Below, piece by piece: positions 6,878-14,606 of a stretch of 14,836 nucleotides of DNA. The notes beneath the pieces were generated by a model that was not told the origin of the DNA, ran no database searches, and saw only the letters and a list, made by a program, of their open reading frames with translations. This DNA comes from an uncultured Chitinophagales bacterium (GTDB taxonomy: Bacteria; Bacteroidota; Bacteroidia; Chitinophagales; Chitinophagaceae), in NCBI GenBank assembly GCA_946886475.1, contig CAMPIQ010000091.1, positions 1 to 14,836 of the forward strand, given 5' to 3'. How positions within the stretch are numbered: position 1 is the first letter of the stretch; each line of letters starts with the position of its first letter. Position numbers and translations under genes: made by a program.

Positions 6878-8091
6878 TGAAAAATATCCTTCCATACCTG
6901 GCCGGTTTGCTGGTTGCAGCATTGATAGTGCTGGTAATTGTATCTGCCAACAGGAATGGTCCTAAAAAATTTGACCAGCGGGTAACGTTAAGGCAGCAGG
7001 ACAAAATTCCATATGGTACTTCAGTGGCCAAAAGGCTGTTGCCTGAAATGTTCCCCGCGGCTGAAATTTATTATGACCACAATCATCCCGGTTATTGGGA
7101 TTCAGTGGCTGTTACTTCCTATAACCAGGCCGTGATCCTGATGTCGAAAAATTTTGAAGCAGAACAGTATGAATTGGAAAGGCTGATGGATTTTGTGGAG
7201 AATGGCAATTATGTTTTTATAGTAGCGAAATCTTTTTCAGGTGATGCAAGAAGGCTATTCCATTTCTCCTATGCCACAGACCTGATGGGTGATCTGATTC
7301 CCGCGGAAGACAGTCTGGGTTTGCAATTGAATACCGACTATTTTTCTACAGGCCGGGATTTTGTTTTCCCCGGTAAAAAATATGACAGCTGGTTCACATC
7401 AATTGATACAGCATTTACGCATCAACTGGGAACGGACAGGGATGGAAGACCCAATTTCATCAGGATAAACAAAGGAAGCGGTTCTTTGTTCATTCATGCT
7501 GCACCAGCGGCATTCAGTAATTATTTTATTCTTCACAGAGATAATTACCTCTATTATGAAAAGGTTATGTCCGTGATCCCCGGCCATATAAACAGCATTT
7601 TATGGAATGATTATTACATGGATAAACAGGCAGCGCGGCCGGAAAAGAAAAAGAACTGGCTTTCCGTTTTATTCAGGTATGAATCATTCAAGTGGGGATT
7701 GCTGACAGCCATTATCACCCTGCTGCTTTTTGTTCTGCTGGGGTCAAGACGCAGGCAGCGAATGATACCGCCTTACAGCAAGCCAAAAAATGATTCGCTG
7801 GATTTTGTAAAAACAATGGGAAGGCTTTACCATGAGAAAAGAGACCATACCGACCTTGCAGGAAAAATGAGTGTTTATTTCAGGGAACATGTGAGATCGG
7901 TATATAATCTATCCACACAAAACATGGATGAGGAATTTATAAGGAGCCTGCATGTAAAATCGGGTTATCCTGTTGCATCATTAACGGAGATCGTATCTTT
8001 TATCAATCAATTAGACCGTAATTCCGCTATAAGTGAACATGACTTATCATTATTTCACAGGCAACTGGAATTATTTTATCAAAAAACCTAA
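6877..8091 (+). CDS. DUF4350 domain-containing membrane protein
   Basis: This 404-residue protein has a membrane helix at 5-24, a large non-membrane domain at 30-265, a second helix at 273-290 followed by a basic SRRRQR stop, and a helical C-terminal part (300-404). The N-terminal region (SVAKRLLPEMF..., then a strand near AVILMSKNF and VFIVAKSF) fits the DUF4350 domain, related to the GldG/IftA-like periplasmic fold. With two helices the large domain would face the periplasm and both ends the cytoplasm. It has no recognisable catalytic residues and is probably structural or substrate-binding. The start ATG overlaps the preceding stop (TGATG). Assignment to DUF4350 relies on fold pattern and position between DUF4129 and MoxR. 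Confidence 0.82.
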   Translation: MKNILPYLAGLLVAALIVLVIVSANRNGPKKFDQRVTLRQQDKIPYGTSVAKRLLPEMFPAAEIYYDHNHPGYWDSVAVTSYNQAVILMSKNFEAEQYELERLMDFVENGNYVFIVAKSFSGDARRLFHFSYATDLMGDLIPAEDSLGLQLNTDYFSTGRDFVFPGKKYDSWFTSIDTAFTHQLGTDRDGRPNFIRINKGSGSLFIHAAPAAFSNYFILHRDNYLYYEKVMSVIPGHINSILWNDYYMDKQAARPEKKKNWLSVLFRYESFKWGLLTAIITLLLFVLLGSRRRQRMIPPYSKPKNDSLDFVKTMGRLYHEKRDHTDLAGKMSVYFREHVRSVYNLSTQNMDEEFIRSLHVKSGYPVASLTEIVSFINQLDRNSAISEHDLSLFHRQLELFYQKT

Positions 8092-8092
8092 A

Positions 8093-9070
8093 ATGGAAGA
8101 ACAAATTTTTGAATCAAGAACGGATCTGGCAGAGTTGAACGAAGCCGTATTCAATGTGCGTGAGCAGATCAGGAAGGTTATTGTTGGCCAGGATGAAATG
8201 GTAAAGCTGATCATTGCAGCCCTGCTGGCAGATGGACATGTATTAATTGAAGGGGTGCCCGGCGTAGCTAAAACACTAACGGCAAAACTGGTTGCCCGGT
8301 CTTTATCTGTACACTTTTCCAGGATACAGTTCACGCCCGACCTCATGCCTTCCGATGTATTGGGTACGCCGGTGTTCAATCCCAGGGATGCCATATTCGA
8401 TTTTAAGAAAGGACCCATATTCAGCAATATTGTTTTGATAGATGAAATAAACAGGGCCCCTGCCAAAACACAGGCTGCCTTGTTTGAAGTAATGGAGGAA
8501 AAGCAGATAACGGTGGATGGTAAAACATACCAGATGCAGGCTCCCTTCATGGTGCTGGCTACGCAAAACCCTATTGAGCAGGAAGGAACCTACCGGCTGC
8601 CCGAAGCGCAACTCGACCGATTCCTTTTCAAGGTTTTGGTACCTTACCCGGATGAAGCGCAAGAATTTGAGATCCTTAACCAATTCCATAATCTGGGCAA
8701 TACGGATATATTGTCCATAGTTGAAGAAGTGCTCACATCAGAAAAGATCATCAGGATCCGCAAGCAGGTTAAGACACTGGTGATAGAAGAAAAATTACTT
8801 CAGTTCATTGCCAGGTTAACGCATCAGACAAGAAATCATAAATCCATTTATCTCGGCGCTTCGCCCAGGGCATCACTGGCCATCATGAATGCGGCCAAAG
8901 CCATGGCAGCCATCAGCGGAAGAGATTTTGTAACACCGGAAGATATACTGGAGGTGGTGCCACCGGTATTGCGTCATCGCATCATTCTCTCACCTGATAA
9001 AGAAATGGAAGGGATAACAGAGGACAATGTGATTAAACAAATCATTCAAACCATGGATATCCCACGCTGA
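8093..9070 (+). CDS. MoxR family AAA+ ATPase
   Basis: The start is ATG 8093, one base after the preceding stop, giving 325 residues. The longer frame from 8033 would overlap the DUF4350 gene by ~60 bp with unlike residues and is rejected. Motifs: Walker A GVPGVAKT (54-61), Walker B IVLIDE (113-118), NRAPAKTQAALFEVMEE (120-136) typical of MoxR, sensor 1 ATQNP (156-160), arginine-finger region LPEAQLDRF (169-177, R176) and sensor 2 GASPRA (255-260, R259). All key residues are present, so it should be an active ATPase, forming a ring in the cytoplasm. MoxR proteins act as chaperone-like factors with VWA-type partners, here DUF58, whose gene begins directly at this stop (TGATG). The specific target is not established. 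Confidence 0.95.
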   Translation: MEEQIFESRTDLAELNEAVFNVREQIRKVIVGQDEMVKLIIAALLADGHVLIEGVPGVAKTLTAKLVARSLSVHFSRIQFTPDLMPSDVLGTPVFNPRDAIFDFKKGPIFSNIVLIDEINRAPAKTQAALFEVMEEKQITVDGKTYQMQAPFMVLATQNPIEQEGTYRLPEAQLDRFLFKVLVPYPDEAQEFEILNQFHNLGNTDILSIVEEVLTSEKIIRIRKQVKTLVIEEKLLQFIARLTHQTRNHKSIYLGASPRASLAIMNAAKAMAAISGRDFVTPEDILEVVPPVLRHRIILSPDKEMEGITEDNVIKQIIQTMDIPR

Positions 9071-9714
9071 TGTTTAGAAATTTGCTGGCATACTGGGATA
9101 ACACATCGTTTCAACTGAACAGGGTTGTTTATTATATTCTGTTTGGCGCTGCCGTATTATTTATGCTCAGCTATTTTGTACCCTTTCTTTTTACCATTGC
9201 ACAATTGGTGCTGGCCTGTCTGGCTATGGCGCTGATCATTGATCTTTATTTGTTGTACCGGGTAAGGAAAGGCATACATGCACAACGCATCATTCCATTA
9301 AGGCTCAGCAACGGTGATGACAATAAGGTGATCATTGAAATGGAGAATGATTACGATTTTAAAGTGCAATGCCAGGTAATTGATGAACTACCGGTGCAGC
9401 TCCAGGAAAGGAAATGGATAAGGTATGCTGAGATGGAAGCCCGAACTCCGTATCAACTGGAATATGTAATAAAGCCAGTGGAAAGAGGTGAATATGCGTT
9501 TGGGAATATAAATGTATTTGTTGAAGGTCCATTGAGGTTGAGCAAGCGCCGTTATATTTTTGACGATCACACAACTGTAAAGGTTTATCCTTCATTTGTA
9601 CAGATGAAACGTTACCAGTTGATGGCAACCGGTACTCATTTACAACAAACAGGCGTAAAGCGAATGCGAAAGCTTGGCCATAGCATGGAGTTTGAACAGA
9701 TCAAGGATATGTGA
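9070..9714 (+). CDS. DUF58 protein, N-terminal fragment
   Basis: These 214 residues hold the two membrane helices and the beta-rich segment before the DUF58 core, ending prematurely after MEFEQIKD-M. The ATG overlaps the MoxR stop by one base (TGATG). The reading frame has no other defect, which suggests the break is recent or is an artefact. Confidence 0.8.
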   Translation: MFRNLLAYWDNTSFQLNRVVYYILFGAAVLFMLSYFVPFLFTIAQLVLACLAMALIIDLYLLYRVRKGIHAQRIIPLRLSNGDDNKVIIEMENDYDFKVQCQVIDELPVQLQERKWIRYAEMEARTPYQLEYVIKPVERGEYAFGNINVFVEGPLRLSKRRYIFDDHTTVKVYPSFVQMKRYQLMATGTHLQQTGVKRMRKLGHSMEFEQIKDM

Positions 9715-10421
9715 GAGGAGAAGATTACCGCACCATCAACTGGAAGGCAACGGCACGGCACGGCGACCTGATGGTAAATAATTATACCGATGAAAGAAGC
9801 CAGCAGATCTATTGTATCGTTAATATGGGAAGGGTGATGAAGATGCCTTTTGAAGGAATGACCCTGCTTGATTACGCCATCAATACTTCGCTGGTATTAA
9901 GTAATGTGGCATTGCAGAAACAGGATAAGGCAGGGTTGATCTGTTTTGGGCAACAGATAGATGCTTTTATTCCGGCTGATAAAAAGCCCACTCAGATCAG
10001 CCATATCATGGAAGCTTTGTACAGGAGTGAAACCAATTTTCTGGAACCCGATTTTGAAAAATTATTTTCAGTTGTACGCAACAAAATCACGCACAGAAGC
10101 CTGTTGGTGTTGTTTACCAATTTTGAATCGTTGGAAAGCCTGGAAAGAGAACTGCCTTCACTGAAAAGACTGGCGCATTACCACCTGCTGATGGTGATAT
10201 TTTTTGAAAATACCGAACTGAAAAAGCTGACCGATTCAAAAGTGTACACAACCGAGGATATCTACATTAAAACCATTGCCGGAAAATACCGTTACGAAAA
10301 GCAACTCATTGCCCGCGAACTGCGCCGGCATGGCATCATTTCCGTGCTCACTACGCCGGATAAACTGTCTATCAACAGCATGAATAAGTATTTGGAATTG
10401 AAGAACAGGCAGTCTATTTAG
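9711..10421 (+). CDS. DUF58 protein, C-terminal fragment
   Basis: These 236 residues begin at GTG 9711, inside the stop of the preceding fragment (ATGTGA). They start with VRGEDYRTINWKATARHGDL, which is normally internal, so on its own this piece would be a soluble VWA-like domain without membrane anchors. Hydrophobic strands at about 32-38, 82-87 and 120-127 fit a Rossmann-like VWA fold. Confidence 0.8.
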   Translation: MRGEDYRTINWKATARHGDLMVNNYTDERSQQIYCIVNMGRVMKMPFEGMTLLDYAINTSLVLSNVALQKQDKAGLICFGQQIDAFIPADKKPTQISHIMEALYRSETNFLEPDFEKLFSVVRNKITHRSLLVLFTNFESLESLERELPSLKRLAHYHLLMVIFFENTELKKLTDSKVYTTEDIYIKTIAGKYRYEKQLIARELRRHGIISVLTTPDKLSINSMNKYLELKNRQSI

Positions 10422-10465
10422 TTCGGAGTTCAGAGTTCGGAGTTTAAAGTTCAAAGTTCAAAGTC
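10421..10465. repeat. Heptamer repeat array (GTTCAAA type), copy 1
   Basis: Directly after the DUF58 stop, about six 7-base units follow one another: GTTCGGA, GTTCAGA, GTTCGGA, GTTTAAA, GTTCAAA, GTTCAAA, then GTCGGGT. The end of the array (GTTCAAAGTTCAAAGTCGG) recurs after truB at 11233-11253. Confidence 0.75.
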
Positions 10466-10523
10466 GGGTCGTTTATAGAATTTAGAGTTTTACTGTTGCA
10501 TTAATAAACCCTAAACTATCCCT

Positions 10524-10531
10524 TACTTTTG
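10524..10531 (+). promoter_or_regulatory. Putative truB promoter -7 element (TACTTTTG)
   Basis: TACTTTTG exactly fits TAnnTTTG and ends 3 bases before the ATG at 10535. Transcription would therefore begin at or very near the start codon, giving a leaderless or nearly leaderless message. A TTG at 10496-10498 could be the -33 element, although the 25-bp spacing is slightly long. Confidence 0.55.
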
Positions 10532-10534
10532 CCC

Positions 10535-11215
10535 ATGCAAACCACTAACCTATACGAAGAGGGGCAGGTGTTGTTGATAGACAAACCCATTGAATGGACC
10601 TCTTTTGATGCTGTAAGAAAAGTGCGGTATCTCACCAAAACAAAAAAAGTTGGACATGCCGGTACGCTTGATCCGTTAGCTACCGGTTTACTAATTATCT
10701 GCACAGGGAAGTTCACCAAAAAGATCAATGAGTTCATGGCACAGGAAAAGGAGTACACCGGTTCCATTACAATTGGTGCCACAACACCCACTTATGACCT
10801 GGAAAGTGAACCCGAGAATCATAAGCCATTTGACCATATTTCGAAAAATGAACTGGATGCATGTGTCAAAAATTTTACAGGACCAATTATGCAAACGCCG
10901 CCCATTCATTCTGCCATCAAAAAAGAGGGCAGGCGTGTATATGAACTGGCCAGGAGAGGAGAGGAGGTTAAACTTGATCCACGTCCGGTTACCATATCAG
11001 CATTTGAAATCGTAAAATTTGAATTGCCGCTTATTCATTTCAGGGTGGTATGTACTACCGGAACTTACATAAGAAGCCTGGCCAATGATTTTGGAGCATG
11101 TCTTGGTACAGGAGGATATCTTAGCAGTCTTTGCCGTACCCGCATCGGTAATTTTTTATTGAAGGACGCATTGACGATGGAGGGATTTGAGGAGAAAGTC
11201 AGGAATAGCAGATGA
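10535..11215 (+). CDS. truB: tRNA pseudouridine(55) synthase TruB
   Basis: This 226-residue enzyme converts U55 of the tRNA T-arm to pseudouridine. The start is ATG 10535; an upstream TTG at 10529 lies within the promoter motif and is rejected. Visible motifs: VLLIDKPIEWTSFD (12-25), KKVGHAGTLDPLATGLL (37-53) with the catalytic Asp at D46, the TPTYDLE segment after the KEYTGSI strand, QTPPIHSAIKKEGRRVYELAR, and CTTGTYIRSLANDFG (about 173-187) with the Arg-Ser-Leu motif. The protein ends without a PUA domain, as is usual for shorter bacterial TruB proteins. It stands alone between two heptamer-repeat arrays, with its own promoter, and converges on tamL. Confidence 0.96.
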   Translation: MQTTNLYEEGQVLLIDKPIEWTSFDAVRKVRYLTKTKKVGHAGTLDPLATGLLIICTGKFTKKINEFMAQEKEYTGSITIGATTPTYDLESEPENHKPFDHISKNELDACVKNFTGPIMQTPPIHSAIKKEGRRVYELARRGEEVKLDPRPVTISAFEIVKFELPLIHFRVVCTTGTYIRSLANDFGACLGTGGYLSSLCRTRIGNFLLKDALTMEGFEEKVRNSR

Positions 11216-11217
11216 TG

Positions 11218-11253
11218 CAAAGTTCAAAATTCAAAGTTCAAAGTTCAAAGTCG
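11218..11253. repeat. Heptamer repeat array (AAAGTTC type), copy 2
   Basis: About 4.5 units of AAAGTTC follow the truB stop (with one AAAATTC), ending in AAAGTCGG as in copy 1. It can pair with the inverted array at 11341-11381 to form a long stem around an ~88-nt loop, which may end transcription of the convergent truB and tamL genes. Confidence 0.75.
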
Positions 11254-11340
11254 GTGAACTACAGAATGGAGTATCCTTCAATTACCTGAATGAGTCTAGA
11301 GTCTCAAGTCCCTGGGTATAATTTTCCGGCTACTAATTGC

Positions 11341-11381
11341 GAACTTAAGGCTCTGACTTTGAACTTTGAGCTCTGAACTCT
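11341..11381. repeat. Heptamer repeat array, inverted copy 3
   Basis: This carries the reverse-complement words GACTTTGAACTTTGAG and CTCTGAACTC, just downstream of the tamL stop (11401, minus strand). Between copies 2 and 3, short 7-base phrases such as GAGTCTAGAGTCTC (11291-11304) continue the pattern. It is a candidate arm of a bidirectional terminator; no long T run is present. Confidence 0.6.
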
Positions 11382-11400
11382 CGCCGCCTCCCGACTAAAT

Positions 11401-13773
11401 CTAAAAAGGATAATTAATGCCCAGCTGAAACTGCGCGCCTCTTCTTCCGTTCTTATCACCAAATCCAAGTCGCCAGTTATAGAACCATTTATTTTGCGCT
11501 TCAACAACAGAAGGGCTGGGGTCTTTGGCTTTCCATGCAAAATCAAGACGAAGTTTCAGAAAACCGAAATCATAACGAAAGCCGGTTCCCACTCCAATGG
11601 CCAGGTCTTTCCACAGCCGGTCAAACCGGAACTCGCCATTTGGAAAGTCATCATTTTTTCTCAGGAACCATACATTCCCAATGTCGGTGAACAGGGCGCC
11701 TTCCAGAGGAAAACCCAGGAGTTCAACCATATGGTATCGGTATTCAATATTGGCCTCCAGGCGGATGTCGCCAAACCTGTCGGGAGCCACTTCCTTGTCA
11801 AATGATTTAATGGTAGAACCAGGTCCTAACTTTCTTACGGTCCAAGCCCTCATACTGTTTGGTCCGCCGGCATAATATTGTCTGAAGAAAGGAAGGTATT
11901 TATCATTACGGTTATGTGTGGAAGGAAGTTCATATCCAATTCCAATGAATGTTCTCCAGGCTATTGCGGTGCGGCGGATCTTTCTGGTTTGTGTGAACTC
12001 TGCATCGAGTTTGATAAAACGGTAAAGGTTACTGTCTAAAAAACTGTTTTTAATTAAGCCGGAAACAAGACCTGAAGTTTCGCCGCTGAATCTAAGGATA
12101 TTGGTCACACTTTTTTTATTCTCATCTTCAGGCTTTCCTCCAACAACAGAAAGATTTACAAGGCTTGACAGGATCAGTCCATCGCTGAATATGTATTTAT
12201 AAGACTGATTGGAGTCGATCAGATCCTCCAGTCTTTGTCTTTTATCAAGAAAATTATATTCAATATTAGGAAACCGGATGCCCCAGAGTTTATTTCCATA
12301 CCGCGCTTCATAACCCCATGAAGTGTTCACTGATGTAACCTCATAGAAATCTTTACGGAAAGTTGATCCGAGGTTGAGGGTGAGAAATGTACGCCGGTCA
12401 TCTGCATTGCGAAAAATATTCCGGGGCAGTTCCCTTGGAAAATGTATGGTATTGCTTAAGGTGATCTGCCGGGTCTGGATCGGTTCATCAACCGTATTTC
12501 CCAGTTCAATTCCGTATCGCGCATTGGTATTGGCCTGTGCAGCTACCCTGGCAAAGTTCCGGTCTGTGATACCTAAGGAAAGGCCTAGTCCAACAAGGCT
12601 TCCTTCGGAAAGAATGTTACCGGTATTCCTGCTTACTTCAAAATTGGTATTGAAGCTATAGCGGTCTGCAGGCGTCAGCCTGATGTTGAAATCAACCGTG
12701 TCTTCACCCGGCCTTGGTATCTGGTCAATGCTTACCAGTCGCCATGCGCCCAGTGAATTGAATTTATTTTGGGTTTTAAGAAATTCACTTTGTCTGTAGA
12801 GGTCACCGGGACGGAGATAAACGAACCGTATTAATTTCCTTGTCTTGAATAGATCCCGGTATGAAATAAAACGTAACCTGGAATTGATAAAACGATCAAC
12901 CACCGGTGTATACTGGTTGTTGATGCTGGTATCCGGATTATAATCAGGATATACATTTACATTACCTATATAATACTGGGTAAGTTTTAAAGGATCGGGA
13001 TCAGGCTTCAGTCTGATCTCGAGATCGGCGGTTGGGTTTTCTCTTTGCAGTCTGATGGCTTCAAGTCTTCTGGCCAATTCCACCGGGTCGAATGTTGGAG
13101 CAAGTATGGCCCTGCCTACTGTGTCCCATACTGCTATCAGCTGGTCGCGGGTAAACCTCAGGTATCCATTGTTCCTGTAAACATCCGACAGGCGATCCAG
13201 TTCTGCAGAAATCAGCGGTTTGGAAAACGGATCTCCTTTGGAGATCATTTTATCATCTAAAGATGCTATAGTTATCTTTTGTAGCGTATCCGTACGGGTT
13301 ATATAATCCGAATCCCTTACATTATACCAGATGGAATCCAGGGTAACCTGTTTGCCGGGAATTACGGTAAAGTTCAGAATAGCCCTCTGTTGTCCGTTTT
13401 TTTGAATGATGGTATCGTTAAAGATGATGCTGTCACGGTAATATCCGATCGAATTCATTAAAGCGCTCATGAATTCCCTGGTCTTTGCAACATTGATACT
13501 GTCGTATACCGGAGGATTGTCCAGAACTTTGGTAACCAGGAATTTTCTTTGCCAGCGTACCTTTACACTATCGTGTAATTGCTGCTGGAGCTGGCTTTTC
13601 AGAACCTTTCTGTCCTCGGTGCTATATTCACCTTCAATATTGATATTTGTTTCGTAAACAAAAGGTTTATTAACTGGATAATTCCTGACAGTGCAGGAAA
13701 AAAATAACGCGGAGGCGGCAATTACAATAAGGAAATAATGGTATTTGTTTTTTTTTGCCGCGTAAACGCTCAT
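11401..13773 (-). CDS. tamL: BamA/TamA family outer membrane lipoprotein (TamL-like)
   Basis: This 790-residue protein has a lipoprotein signal peptide ending LFFSC with the lipidated Cys at 27. About 35-370 is a run of POTRA-like domains, with segments such as LTQYYIGNVNVYPDY (264-278) and RFVYLRPGDLYRQSEFLKTQNKFNSLGAW (316-344), typical of a last POTRA. From about 370 to the end it is a 16-strand barrel of alternating residues. The loop-6 motif appears as GGPNSMRAW (636-644, R642), equivalent to the VRGF of BamA, and the chain ends in a C-terminal Phe (GINYPF), the barrel signal. In Bacteroidota the TamL lipoprotein replaces TamA and works with a TamB-like partner in envelope biogenesis; no tamB is visible here. 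It diverges from the RNA methyltransferase gene by 18 bp. Confidence 0.93.
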   Translation of the reverse strand: MSVYAAKKNKYHYFLIVIAASALFFSCTVRNYPVNKPFVYETNINIEGEYSTEDRKVLKSQLQQQLHDSVKVRWQRKFLVTKVLDNPPVYDSINVAKTREFMSALMNSIGYYRDSIIFNDTIIQKNGQQRAILNFTVIPGKQVTLDSIWYNVRDSDYITRTDTLQKITIASLDDKMISKGDPFSKPLISAELDRLSDVYRNNGYLRFTRDQLIAVWDTVGRAILAPTFDPVELARRLEAIRLQRENPTADLEIRLKPDPDPLKLTQYYIGNVNVYPDYNPDTSINNQYTPVVDRFINSRLRFISYRDLFKTRKLIRFVYLRPGDLYRQSEFLKTQNKFNSLGAWRLVSIDQIPRPGEDTVDFNIRLTPADRYSFNTNFEVSRNTGNILSEGSLVGLGLSLGITDRNFARVAAQANTNARYGIELGNTVDEPIQTRQITLSNTIHFPRELPRNIFRNADDRRTFLTLNLGSTFRKDFYEVTSVNTSWGYEARYGNKLWGIRFPNIEYNFLDKRQRLEDLIDSNQSYKYIFSDGLILSSLVNLSVVGGKPEDENKKSVTNILRFSGETSGLVSGLIKNSFLDSNLYRFIKLDAEFTQTRKIRRTAIAWRTFIGIGYELPSTHNRNDKYLPFFRQYYAGGPNSMRAWTVRKLGPGSTIKSFDKEVAPDRFGDIRLEANIEYRYHMVELLGFPLEGALFTDIGNVWFLRKNDDFPNGEFRFDRLWKDLAIGVGTGFRYDFGFLKLRLDFAWKAKDPSPSVVEAQNKWFYNWRLGFGDKNGRRGAQFQLGINYPF

Positions 13774-13791
13774 AAATGATAAAACCGGTCT

Positions 13792-14508
13792 ATGCTAAGT
13801 AAAAAGGAAATCAAAGATATTCAAAGTTTAAGCCATAAAAAATTTAGAAAGGAGTTAAAGTTATTCATAGCGGAAGGACCAAAGATAGTGTCTGAATTAT
13901 GGCAACTGATACCATCACAGTTTGAACGGATATATGCAACAGGAAATTGGGAGGGCCATGCATCTGATGATATCACTGTAATGGTAACTGATCAGGAACT
14001 CGAAAAGATCTCAGAACTCAAAACGCCAAACCAGGTATTGGCTGTGATCCGCCAGTTTGAGAATTATGAACCTGAATGCAGCGGCCTTACGCTTTACCTA
14101 GATGCTATTCAGGATCCTGGAAATCTTGGAACGATCATCAGGATAGCCGACTGGTTCAATATTGGACAGGTGGTATGCAATGAGGGCTGCGCGGATATGT
14201 ATAATCCAAAGGTCATTCAAAGTACTATGGCCAGTATGGCACGTGTACATGTATATTATGATGAAGAAGGCAGCTGGCTTTCGAAACAACAGGTTCCCAT
14301 TTATGCTGCAACGTTAGATGGAAGTAATTTGAGGGACCAGCCCAAAATAAAAGAAGGCATATTGGTCATCGGAAACGAATCCAGGGGTATCAGTGAACAG
14401 GTGATGAAGCTCGCCACTAAAAAAATCACCATCCCAAAAACCGGAAATGCAGAGTCGTTAAATGCCGCGGTCGCTACCGGAATTATTTTATATGAGCTAA
14501 CACAATAG
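13792..14508 (+). CDS. TrmH/SpoU family RNA 2'-O-methyltransferase
   Basis: This 238-residue SPOUT enzyme has an N-terminal substrate-binding region (about 1-95, with KFRKELKLFIAEGPKIVSE) and a knotted methyltransferase domain with all three motifs: motif 1 LDAIQDPGNLGTIIRIAD (103-120, including N111 and R117), motif 2 ILVIGNESRGIS (190-201, including E196) and motif 3 ITIPKTGNAESLNAAVATG (212-230). It is expected to bind S-adenosylmethionine and 2'-O-methylate a ribose in rRNA or tRNA; the target nucleotide cannot be told from sequence. The layout matches RlmB/TsnR-like members. The first codons contain the probable tamL promoter on the opposite strand. Its stop overlaps the first base of a long inverted repeat. 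Confidence 0.93.
   Translation: MLSKKEIKDIQSLSHKKFRKELKLFIAEGPKIVSELWQLIPSQFERIYATGNWEGHASDDITVMVTDQELEKISELKTPNQVLAVIRQFENYEPECSGLTLYLDAIQDPGNLGTIIRIADWFNIGQVVCNEGCADMYNPKVIQSTMASMARVHVYYDEEGSWLSKQQVPIYAATLDGSNLRDQPKIKEGILVIGNESRGISEQVMKLATKKITIPKTGNAESLNAAVATGIILYELTQ
13812..13819 (-). promoter_or_regulatory. Putative tamL promoter -7 element (TATCTTTG)
   Basis: On the minus strand this reads TATCTTTG, an exact TAnnTTTG match, 38 bp before the tamL ATG. It lies inside codons 7-10 of the divergent methyltransferase gene. No clear -33 element is seen, so this is a motif-based call. Confidence 0.4.
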
Positions 14509-14606
14509 GCTAAGAGGTTAAGCTAAGAGGTTAAAGGAGAGTAAGGAGGAAAAGAGAAAATACAGAGCCTCTTTTTTTCTCTTTCCCCTCTTTCGACCTC
14601 TTAGCC
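14508..14606. terminator. Long imperfect inverted repeat after the RNA methyltransferase gene
   Basis: GGCTAAGAGGT (14508-14518) is the exact reverse complement of ACCTCTTAGCC (14596-14606). The interior is purine-rich on the left (AAAGGAGAGTAAGGAGGAAA, 14533-14552, continuing AAGAGAAA) and pyrimidine-rich on the right (CTCTTTCCCCTCTTT, 14580-14594), so the arms extend with mismatches. A seven-T run lies in the right arm (14572-14578). It may end transcription of the methyltransferase gene, but its sequence also belongs to the dispersed repeat family. Confidence 0.5.

Larger units (their letters stand above)
9070..10421 (+). pseudogene. DUF58 domain-containing protein, split by a one-base frameshift
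   Basis: Two adjacent frames together make one DUF58 protein: 9070-9714 gives the N-terminal 214 residues and 9711-10421 the C-terminal 236. Restoring one base between 9708 and 9709 turns the junction into QIKD-Y-VRGEDYRTINWKATA, the family's hallmark motif, and gives about 450 residues, a normal length for Bacteroidota members. Two membrane helices (about 19-41 and 43-63) precede a beta-rich domain, then the hallmark motif and a VWA-like domain. Possible causes are a sequencing or assembly error, a real loss-of-function mutation, or re-initiation at the overlapping GTG (GTGA). No classical slippery heptamer is seen. In the VWA part the usual Asp of the degenerate 'D-x-G/S-R' site reads N (VNMGRVM). 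It partners MoxR and starts at its stop codon. Confidence 0.85.

Noticed and set aside
8033..8092. Upstream extension of the MoxR gene by 20 codons
   Set aside because: It lies wholly inside the end of the DUF4350 gene, and its residues do not resemble MoxR N-termini; ATG 8093 gives the normal start.
8071..8550. 159-codon minus-strand frame opposite MoxR
   Set aside because: It is the shadow of a strongly conserved ATPase gene and has no recognisable motifs of its own.
9698..9714. Programmed -1 frameshift site in the DUF58 gene
   Set aside because: A -1 slip would give the correct protein, but no X-XXY-YYZ heptamer and no clear downstream pseudoknot are seen, so a sequence error or mutation is simpler.
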